Below are positions 57,826-64,000 of a stretch of DNA of 64,000 nucleotides, piece after piece. Under the pieces are notes generated by a model. It made no database searches. It worked only from the letters and a program-made list of their open reading frames with translations, and had not been told where the DNA came from. Source of the stretch: an uncultured Oscillospiraceae bacterium (GTDB lineage Bacteria > Bacillota > Clostridia > Oscillospirales > Ruminococcaceae); the NCBI GenBank assembly GCA_910589145.1, contig CAJUSD010000003.1:111788-175787 (forward strand), read 5' to 3'. Positions within the stretch are counted from its first letter, which is position 1. Each line of letters starts with the position of its first letter. A program made the position numbers and the translations under genes.

Positions 57826-58566
57826 CTACATGGGATCGTTTTCCCAATCGTCAAAATCATTGTCTTCCCCATCTCTCCTTGCATCCACCAGACGAATTGT
57901 ATCACGTATTCCAAAAGTATTTGCCATCTCCGGCGTTACATCAGCATAAAACCTTGGAATCAGCCCATACGCCTCTATAACCCTGTCCCTTGTCCACAGC
58001 GCTGGTATTGTCAATACAGTAAACCCCATACCATTTTCTGTTATCCATTGGGAAAAATCTTTTCTCGGATAAGCCAGCAGAGACATCAAGGTCATAATGA
58101 TTCCCCCATGTGTAACAAGGGCGGCGGAATGAATCCCTTCTTCCATCATCTCACGTATCATTTGATCCAGCCCCTCTACAATCCGTTCTGTAAACTGTAA
58201 GTTGCTTTCCCCCTTGGGAGGGGCTGACTCTGCTTCCCCTGCAAGCCATTGGGGAAATACATTGGGAAAAAGCATCTGAAGCTGTTCCATGGTTTTTCCC
58301 TCAAAGGCGCCAAAATCATATTCCGCTAATTTTTCCACAATGTGGGGACGATTGTTGGGGTATATCATTTCTGCCGTTTGCCGGCATCGAAGGGCCGGGC
58401 TGGTATACAGCCTTTCGATTTTGGGGTATTCGCTGTTTTCCAGAATCCCCTCCAGGTTTTTTATCCCTTCCGGGCATAAAGGTTCATCTGTCACCCCAAT
58501 ATATCTTCCTTCCAAATTCGCTTCCGTCAGACCATTTGCTATCAAGTGCAGTCGATATGTGAGCAT
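57826..58566 (-). CDS. Histidine-phosphatase-superfamily protein lacking the catalytic RHG
   Basis: 246 residues, C-terminus acidic (DGEDNDFDDWENDPM). The fold is that of phosphoglycerate-mutase-like phosphatases: Arg in TSPALRCRQTAEMI, Glu in LAEYDFGAFEGK and His153 in ALVTHGGIIM are present. But the defining N-terminal LIRHGxT reads LIANGLTEAN: Arg is Ala10 and the phospho-accepting His is Asn11. Without that His it should be inactive as a phosphatase, so a binding or regulatory role is likelier. GGAGGA lies 8 bases before ATG 58566; the longer start at 58599 is unsupported. Divergent from an XRE regulator, sharing its control region. Confidence 0.88.
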   Translation of the reverse strand: MLTYRLHLIANGLTEANLEGRYIGVTDEPLCPEGIKNLEGILENSEYPKIERLYTSPALRCRQTAEMIYPNNRPHIVEKLAEYDFGAFEGKTMEQLQMLFPNVFPQWLAGEAESAPPKGESNLQFTERIVEGLDQMIREMMEEGIHSAALVTHGGIIMTLMSLLAYPRKDFSQWITENGMGFTVLTIPALWTRDRVIEAYGLIPRFYADVTPEMANTFGIRDTIRLVDARRDGEDNDFDDWENDPM

Positions 58567-58707
58567 TATCAATTCCTCCGACGGCGTTTCTGCCATCACC
58601 GCTTTTCCCAGCCAGCGGTATGCTGTATTTCACTTCCTGTTGCCTATTCCTTTGCTATCATTTTTAATGCTTCCTTTGGGAAAAACCAACAAACATGGGA
58701 TTTTACC

Positions 58708-58736
58708 TTTACAAAACGTAACGTTTATACTATAAT
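58708..58736 (+). promoter_or_regulatory. Promoter of the XRE-family gene
   Basis: TTTACA (58708-58713), 17 bases, TATAAT (58731-58736), leaving a ~130-base leader. Confidence 0.8.
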
Positions 58737-58748
58737 TTACGTTACGTT
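58715..58748. promoter_or_regulatory. Operator-like perfect inverted repeat around the -10 box
   Basis: AACGTAACGT (58715-58724) and ACGTTACGTT (58739-58748) are exact complements, separated by 14 bases that contain TATAAT. Each arm is itself a tandem of ACGT half-sites (AACGT-AACGT). A repressor dimer or tetramer site is very likely; the adjacent XRE protein is the natural candidate. Confidence 0.75.
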
Positions 58749-58874
58749 GACCTGAAAGCAGATCCTTTCTCCCGATAACAGGGATATATTTTATTCATCC
58801 AAAATCCATACATATTAACACATATAGGGACAGAAGCACTTGCCCCTTTCTCATTATTTTGGAGGTTTATCTAA

Positions 58875-59588
58875 ATGAATACCGATTTTCCTAGAATTTT
58901 AACCCTTCTCCGTAAGGAAAAGGGAATCAGCCAAAAATCTGCCGCTGAAAAGCTGGAAATATCCCAGGCACTTCTTTCCCATTATGAAAAGGGAATCCGG
59001 GAATGCGGCCTTGATTTTCTTGTCCGGTGTGCTGATTTTTATGGTGTTTCCTGTGATTATCTCTTAGGACGCTCCCCGGAACCTACAGGTTCCCGACTGA
59101 CGGTGGAGGATATTCCCGACCCTGACGCTGCTGGCAAGGAAAACCGTACCAAAGGTTCTGGTACTATTATGCCTCTCCTTCAAAAGAAATTAATCGCCAA
59201 TTCGCTGAACATTCTTTTTGATTTGATTCAAAAGTTAAATAACCATGTACTTCTTTCAGAAGTTTCATCTTATTTAATGCTTGCTGTTTACAGGATGTTC
59301 CGCATTGCATATTCCGCAAACCCTAAAAACCGGGAACAAATGTTTACTGTTCCCCAACATCTGGCAAACGGATATACAACCGCTGCAATGATGCTCTGTG
59401 AAACCAATGCCGCTGCCGCTGCCGGTGGACAGGATATTGGTTTGGAGCAAAAATCTTCCCCGGAAAACAGCAATACGATTTCTGTTACCACAGAATTGCT
59501 GACTGCACAATACCCTCTCTTTGCATCCTCTTTGCTGAATTTGATTAAGAACGCTGAAAAACAAATTGCGGATAGAATGAAAGATTAG
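58875..59588 (+). CDS. XRE family helix-turn-helix regulator
   Basis: 237 residues. The N-terminal HTH_3 domain (residues ~5-62) reads ILTLLRKEKGISQKSAAEKLEISQALLSHYEKGIRE with the usual YGVSCDYLLGR end. After a ~25-residue linker, residues ~95-230 form a helical, Ala-rich C-terminal domain that I do not recognise; it may sense a ligand or a partner. Similar proteins occur throughout Clostridia. AGGTTT with GGAGG precedes ATG 58875. A perfect inverted repeat around its promoter suggests autoregulation, perhaps also of the divergent phosphatase-like gene. Confidence 0.9.
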   Translation: MNTDFPRILTLLRKEKGISQKSAAEKLEISQALLSHYEKGIRECGLDFLVRCADFYGVSCDYLLGRSPEPTGSRLTVEDIPDPDAAGKENRTKGSGTIMPLLQKKLIANSLNILFDLIQKLNNHVLLSEVSSYLMLAVYRMFRIAYSANPKNREQMFTVPQHLANGYTTAAMMLCETNAAAAAGGQDIGLEQKSSPENSNTISVTTELLTAQYPLFASSLLNLIKNAEKQIADRMKD

Positions 59589-59801
59589 TTTTGTCTTTCT
59601 TATTTTAACATGAATATGAGAGAAAATAAAGGTATTTCTATACTGGGGAAAAGAATTTGGTAGAAAAATCCATAGAACAAAGGAACCGGTGGGTATGTTT
59701 CAAAAGTAAAATATAACCTGATACATTCTAAAAGCTTGGGCTGTTTTCCTGAAAGACGACAAAAGAAGTCTGAAAGTTGGGAGAAAGAGGGGCGAAAATC
59801 T

Positions 59802-61163
59802 ATGACGATATATAAAAGGCTATTCCTTTGCCTATTTTGTTTTCTATTTTCATTTTTGTTCACCGGATGCAGCGGCATTAATCTGGAAGGATTTCTCCAG
59901 CCCGGTATAGACGATCTGCTTCATCCCCCTAAATTGACGCCAGAACAGAAAGAAATATCTCAGGCATTGGAAGCCGCAGTTGGAGCAGGCAAGGCGGAGA
60001 AACTAAAATATCCTCATCGCGGAGATTATCTGTCCGCATTTGTAATGTATGATTTGGACAGTGATGGAGAAGAAGAGGCGCTTGTCTTTTACGATGATCC
60101 AAATAATATTGAGTACCAGACCCAAATCTGTATCTTAGATAATGACGGAACAGGATGGAAAGCACTTCAAACCTATCCGGGAAACGGCAATGCCATTGAC
60201 CAAATCCAATTTGTCAATATGTCAGGCCAGGGTGGATGCGATATCCTCATTGGCTGGGAACAGCCAAACCGGGAATTAAAAACAGTAAACCTATATCATT
60301 TTCAAAACGGGCAAATGAAAAGTTTATTTTCCAACACCTATTCGGAACTTTTAGTAACACAGTTGACAGGCGGTAAATACAGTGATTTGCTGTTATTGGA
60401 GGCCCATTCTTTGGCGAAACCAATTGATGCAAAACTTGCCTCCCTGCTGCCAGAAGAAAATGTTGTAGATATTATTGGAGAAGAATACCGTCTAACAAAT
60501 GCCTTTACCTCCTATATTGAGGTTAAATATGGTTTTTTAGCTGACCGGACACCCGCCGTATTTATTGATGGGCGAATTGCCGGGGACCTGTATTGTACAG
60601 ATGTACTATATTATGACAGGGAAAAAAAACAGCTCACTTCCCGTCTGCTATACGATGTTGACGATTACAGCGAAAAAACCGTTCGGACATTAGAAATAAC
60701 CTGTCGGGATATTGATGAGGATGGGATTATGGAAGTTCCAATGCCGGAGCCGCTGCCTGGATATGAGGGCATACAGGAGGACTCCATTTATTTGATTAAT
60801 TACAGCTGTTTGGACAGCAATGGAATTAGCCGTTTGATCCCAACAGTGGTAAATCTGGAAGCGAAATATATGTTGAAATTTCCCATGTCATGGAGGGACA
60901 AAGTGACAGTAACGCGGGAAGATAAAAGCAATGAATGGCGTTTTTGGATCTATAATGGGTCATTGAGCCAGCTCAGGGAAGAGCTTCTGCGGATCAAGGT
61001 ATATTCATCAAAGGATTATCATGATAAATTTGACGCAGACACCTACCGGATTATCCAAACAAAGGGAAACTCTGAATATTTCGCCTATATCCCCCCTGAA
61101 ACAGAAAGCGGGGAGTTGACAATCACTTATGCGGATTTGGAGGAAATGTTCGTTTTTCTGTAA
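59802..61163 (+). CDS. Lipoprotein with repeat/beta-propeller-like domain, linked to a two-component system
   Basis: 453 residues. A lipoprotein signal peptide (KRLFLCLFCFLFSFLFTGCSG; Cys in FTGC) sends it to the outer face of the membrane. A Glu/Lys-rich helix follows, then AFVMYDLDSDGEEEALVFY and DVDDY-, DIDEDGI-type Asp/Gly loops as in VCBS/FG-GAP propeller blades; the rest is beta-rich. No catalytic motif seen. Start 59802 has GAGGGG upstream; the frame upstream to 59736 runs into a remnant resembling class B repeat sequence (AAAAGCTTGGGCTG). It is 44 bases before a response regulator and histidine kinase and is probably a sensing partner. Confidence 0.85.
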   Translation: MTIYKRLFLCLFCFLFSFLFTGCSGINLEGFLQPGIDDLLHPPKLTPEQKEISQALEAAVGAGKAEKLKYPHRGDYLSAFVMYDLDSDGEEEALVFYDDPNNIEYQTQICILDNDGTGWKALQTYPGNGNAIDQIQFVNMSGQGGCDILIGWEQPNRELKTVNLYHFQNGQMKSLFSNTYSELLVTQLTGGKYSDLLLLEAHSLAKPIDAKLASLLPEENVVDIIGEEYRLTNAFTSYIEVKYGFLADRTPAVFIDGRIAGDLYCTDVLYYDREKKQLTSRLLYDVDDYSEKTVRTLEITCRDIDEDGIMEVPMPEPLPGYEGIQEDSIYLINYSCLDSNGISRLIPTVVNLEAKYMLKFPMSWRDKVTVTREDKSNEWRFWIYNGSLSQLREELLRIKVYSSKDYHDKFDADTYRIIQTKGNSEYFAYIPPETESGELTITYADLEEMFVFL

Positions 61164-61207
61164 AAAACTGTGACAACAAATGCTGTTAATATTGAGGAGG
61201 ACAACAT

Positions 61208-61903
61208 ATGAAACGAATTTTGGTAGTTGAAGACGAAGACGTGATTCGAGATTTTGTTGTAATTAATTTACGCCGGGCTGGATATGATGTAACAGATGTT
61301 CCAAACGGTGAAGCAGCCTTAGAGGTATTTGAACAGAATAACGGAAATTTTGATGTAGCTGTACTGGATATTATGATGCCTGGAATTGACGGTTTTCAGG
61401 TATGCAAGGAAATCCGCAAAAAAAGCGATTCCATAGGGATTATTATGCTCTCTGCGAAATCTCAGGAAATGGACAAGGTAAGCGGTTTAATGTTGGGGGC
61501 AGATGACTATGTTACAAAACCGTTCAGCCCATCGGAACTGGTAGCGCGGGTTGATGCAGTGCATCGCCGGGTAACAATGGCAGCGGGAATCCGCCAGCCA
61601 TCTGAGGGGCTTGTTTCAGGTCCCTTTGTGCTGGACTTAAAAAGCCGTTCCCTTCAAAAAAACAGCAAGCCCATTGATCTGACACAGGTAGAGTTTCAAA
61701 TTATGGAGATGTTTTTATCCAATATAAACGTAGCGTTGGAACGCAGCGCCATTCTGAATAAAGTATGGGGAGAAGGCAATACAGGGGATGAAAAGATCGT
61801 TGACGTTAATATCCGCCGTCTCAGAATGAAAATTGAAGAGGAACCATCAGCCCCAAAGTATATTTTAACTGTATGGGGGTTTGGGTATAAGTGGAACGGT
61901 TGA
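61208..61903 (+). CDS. OmpR/PhoB family response regulator
   Basis: 231 residues. A receiver domain (acidic pair in VVEDEDVIRD, phospho-acceptor Asp in VLDIMMPGIDGF, switch Thr/Ser in IMLSAKSQ, Lys in TKPFSP) is joined to a winged-helix DNA-binding domain (DLTQVEFQIMEMFLSN, RSAILNKVWGEG, VDVNIRRLRMKIEEEPSAPKYI, VWGFGYKW). It is phosphorylated by the kinase encoded 43 bases downstream and probably acts on this operon and on envelope genes. GAGGAGG precedes ATG 61208. Middle gene of lipoprotein-regulator-kinase. Confidence 0.96.
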   Translation: MKRILVVEDEDVIRDFVVINLRRAGYDVTDVPNGEAALEVFEQNNGNFDVAVLDIMMPGIDGFQVCKEIRKKSDSIGIIMLSAKSQEMDKVSGLMLGADDYVTKPFSPSELVARVDAVHRRVTMAAGIRQPSEGLVSGPFVLDLKSRSLQKNSKPIDLTQVEFQIMEMFLSNINVALERSAILNKVWGEGNTGDEKIVDVNIRRLRMKIEEEPSAPKYILTVWGFGYKWNG

Positions 61904-61946
61904 CAGACAAGCTCCCTCAAAAGCCTGTTGAAAGAGAGGTAGTGCT

Positions 61947-63365
61947 ATGGCGGTTAAGCGCATTACACGCCGTTGGCTGATAAACAGTTTTGGCGTAATC
62001 CTGGTTATTCTGGCAGCGCTGGTAATTGCAGGCTCGCTGGCAGTCCGGGAGTATTATTATGGGCTGGTTCGACAGGCACTGGAAACACGTATGACCTCAC
62101 TTTCAGCGCTGATGGACAACTACTCCAACGGCAGCTCCACTGACCTGACAAACGAAATCCGTTCAATGGTGGCTAATTTTGAGGACAAGAACCGGATGGA
62201 GCTTATGGCAATTAACGGGCACGGGATTGTGGTGATAACATCCAGCGGGTTTCAGAGCAGTGAAGAACTCGCCGCCCCCGATTACAAGGAATCCCTGATT
62301 TCCCCAAGCGGTTCCAGTGTTCACCAGGGACAGAGCAACGGCGAACATGTTATGTCATTGTCCAGACGCGCACCGACTGTTTCAGAAGATTTATCTGCAA
62401 TTCGTCTGTCTGTCTCCCTTACTGCAGTAGATAAACAGATTTTTGTGGTAATTCTATTAATTGTTGCCTTGGGGTTAATGGTAATCTTGTTTGTGGCAGT
62501 TTCCAGCTCCTATTTCATTAATTCCATAATTGCCCCCCTGGACGCCATGGGGAACGCTGCAAAGCGGATTGCCCAAGGGGATTTCCAGGCCAAAATACAA
62601 AAAAAACACGATGACGAAATAGGGGATTTAGCTGATGTTATCAACTATATGGCCGATGAACTTGCCAACGCTGACAAGGTGAAAAATGATTTCATCTCTT
62701 CTGTTTCCCATGAGCTGCGCACTCCTCTTACTGCTATTAAAGGATGGGGCGAAACCTTGCGGGACGCAGGGGCGGGCGATGAAGAACTAATCAAAAAAGG
62801 AATGCAGGTGATTATTGGCGAAACGGAACGGCTTTCTTCCATGGTAGAGGACTTATTGGATTTTTCCAGGATGCAGACCGGGAGGCTGTCCTTAATTATG
62901 AGCAAAATGGATTTGATCGCGGAGTTAAGCGAGGCAGTCTTGATGTTTACCGAGCGCGCCAAACGCGAGGGAATGCAGTTGCTGTATGATGAACCTGAAA
63001 TCTTTTTAACAGTGATAGGGGATAAGAACCGGCTTCGACAGGTATTCGTCAATATTCTGGACAATGCCCTGAAATACTCTGACAGCGGGGATTCCGTTAC
63101 AGTCAATGCTGGAGTTCAGGGGGATTTTGCTGTCATTTCTATTGCTGATACCGGCATTGGCATTTCCAAAGAGGATTTGCCAAACGTCAAGGCAAAGTTT
63201 TTTAAGGCAAATTCAACCCGGAGGGGATCTGGAATTGGATTGGCTGTGGCGGATGAGATTATTAACCTGCATGGAGGGACTTTGGCCTTGGAAAGCGTGG
63301 AGGGTAAAGGGACTACTGTTACAATACAAATTCCCCTTGCTTTTGCAAAAACAGGAAATGAGTAA
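61947..63365 (+). CDS. Sensor histidine kinase with HAMP domain
   Basis: 472 residues. TM1 (~14-34, FGVILVILAALVIAGSLAV), an extracytoplasmic sensor of ~125 residues, TM2 (~167-190, VVILLIVALGLMVILFVAVSS), HAMP (~190-240), HisKA with His in SSVSHELRTPLTAIKGW, and HATPase_c with N-box NILDNALKYS, G1 DTGIGISKED and G2 GSGIGLAVADE. All catalytic parts are present. It partners the upstream PhoB-like regulator, and the co-transcribed lipoprotein may bind its external domain. The overall form resembles WalK/PhoR-type kinases. AGAGAGG precedes ATG 61947. Confidence 0.96.
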   Translation: MAVKRITRRWLINSFGVILVILAALVIAGSLAVREYYYGLVRQALETRMTSLSALMDNYSNGSSTDLTNEIRSMVANFEDKNRMELMAINGHGIVVITSSGFQSSEELAAPDYKESLISPSGSSVHQGQSNGEHVMSLSRRAPTVSEDLSAIRLSVSLTAVDKQIFVVILLIVALGLMVILFVAVSSSYFINSIIAPLDAMGNAAKRIAQGDFQAKIQKKHDDEIGDLADVINYMADELANADKVKNDFISSVSHELRTPLTAIKGWGETLRDAGAGDEELIKKGMQVIIGETERLSSMVEDLLDFSRMQTGRLSLIMSKMDLIAELSEAVLMFTERAKREGMQLLYDEPEIFLTVIGDKNRLRQVFVNILDNALKYSDSGDSVTVNAGVQGDFAVISIADTGIGISKEDLPNVKAKFFKANSTRRGSGIGLAVADEIINLHGGTLALESVEGKGTTVTIQIPLAFAKTGNE

Positions 63366-63417
63366 GAATGTGGGCACAGTCTAACCTAAGGAGAATGTAA
63401 AAGCTAAGGGTTCCGAA

Positions 63418-63780
63418 CTATTTTTGAGGATATACAGTAACGACAGTCCGGTTTGGCATACACACAGCGGACTGATACTCTAAGGAAAGCCAGCCAGTAT
63501 TTTCACAGATATGGTCAGGACAATCCACATCAACAAACCGTATACGTCCGTGGTCTGTTTCCAGGTGTACAGGGACATGATACTTATCCTGCAAATCCCA
63601 TATTACAGAATTTTCATTGTGATTTAAGGGTATTTTCATCACAGTTTCCCCCTGAATGACAACTTCAGCCAAAAGCTCTCCCCTGTTTCTGGAAAGCAGG
63701 AGCCACGTCAAAAGCGAACCTGTGACTAAGATAATTAGTACAGCAATTAAAATTTTCTGAACCGGAATCGTTTCTTTCAT
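63418..63780 (-). CDS. NusG domain II-containing membrane-anchored protein
   Basis: A 120-residue protein with one N-terminal helix (ILIAVLIILVTGSLLTWLLL) and a C-terminal NusG-II-like beta domain: IRFVDVDCPDHICENTGWLS and VCMPNRTVVTVYP. The conserved Cys pair (DCPDHIC) and final Cys are typical of this Firmicute family, which is often encoded next to Gx transporters and FMN-transferase (ApbE) genes; those would lie beyond the right edge if present. Probably faces outside the membrane; function unproven. Convergent with the histidine kinase gene; no terminator is obvious in the 52-base gap. Confidence 0.92.
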   Translation of the reverse strand: MKETIPVQKILIAVLIILVTGSLLTWLLLSRNRGELLAEVVIQGETVMKIPLNHNENSVIWDLQDKYHVPVHLETDHGRIRFVDVDCPDHICENTGWLSLEYQSAVCMPNRTVVTVYPQK

Positions 63781-63853
63781 CTTATTCCATACCTATCCTT
63801 TGTAACGTTTTGTGAGTTGAAAAAGATCTGAAAGTTCTGGCTTTTACTCTAGG

Positions 63854-64000
63854 GAAATCAATTTTGTGGAGATTTTAAGGTAGATGAGTCTGATATTGAA
63901 AAACACCCCACTGGGGTGTTTTTCAGGGAAGGCGGAGAAAAAGGAGGGCTTCTTCTTTCTTTTTCTATCTGCGAATTGTCAAGTTAAGTGCAAAGATTTG
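63854..64000 (+). repeat. Interspersed repeat class B, copy B4, runs off the window
   Basis: Starts GAAATCAATTTTGTGGAG, then GATATTGAAAAACACCCCAC/TGGGGTGTTTTTC and AGGGAAGGCGGAGAAAAAGG, the reverse of copies B1 and B2. The hairpin loop differs (ACT instead of ACC) while the stem is unchanged. Confidence 0.85.

Overview
The window looks like chromosome of a low-to-mid GC anaerobic Firmicute, most likely class Clostridia and close to the Oscillospiraceae/Ruminococcaceae. The pointers are a four-gene glycogen operon containing the Clostridia-type GlgC/GlgD pair, a NifS/NifU-type Fe-S pair, many PadR/MarR/XRE regulators, sigma-A type promoters (TTGACA-17-TATAAT) and strong AGGAGG ribosome sites. 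The taxonomic call is inference from gene content. I found no tRNA, rRNA, CRISPR array or intact insertion sequence. The only phage-like gene is an orphan holin.

Layout. 1-2.9 kb: a PadR regulator with an FtsW/RodA-like membrane protein, then an APH-type kinase. 3-6 kb: an unknown protein, then a membrane protein with a NERD-like domain next to an SPFH (prohibitin-like) protein. 6-9.4 kb: a leftward MATE/GNAT/serine-hydrolase cluster. 9.8-10.6 kb: a candidate THF riboswitch and a FolT-like ECF S component. 10.7-21.2 kb: a PTS IIC-like permease, M18 aminopeptidase, a DUF3784-like protein and mfd-pth-glmU. 21.8-24 kb: two duplicated membrane proteins and a GNAT. 24-27 kb: a lysine riboswitch controlling a YfcC-type transporter and an M20 amidohydrolase. 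27-32 kb: a two-domain PPK2, an orphan histidine kinase-like protein and gap. 32.3-38.6 kb: glgB-glgC-glgD-glgA. 39-40.6 kb: a holin with an overlapping leader ORF, and a DUF5662-like protein. 40.9-45.9 kb: a MacAB-type efflux operon divergent from a MarR gene. 45.9-51.5 kb: TtcA-like, YbjN, a DUF1858 redox protein, a TSUP permease, RNase H, nifS-nifU. 51.6-58.6 kb: a heptad-repeat coiled coil, a TPM protein, an IlvD-like dehydratase, DUF975, leuB and a histidine-phosphatase-like protein. 58.9-63.8 kb: an XRE regulator, a lipoprotein with a two-component system, and a NusG-II protein.

The intergenic spaces are unusually full of short interspersed repeats. One class is ~160 bp, folds as one long hairpin, and has terminal inverted repeats that start next to TTA/TAA; it has at least six copies or partial copies, several abutting stop codons. 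Its central hairpin shows compensatory base changes between copies. A second class (115-320 bp, about nine copies) shares modules around a GAAAAACACCCC...GGGGTGTTTTTC hairpin and has ends of the type GAAATCAATTTT. These repeats explain many spurious reading frames.

Most interesting points: a lysine riboswitch over a YfcC-M20 pair (predicted salvage of a lysine conjugate), the hairpin repeat families, a branching enzyme with a histone-H1-like tail, two signalling or enzyme folds lacking their catalytic histidine, the NERD-like/SPFH membrane pair, and the PadR-regulated SEDS-like protein.
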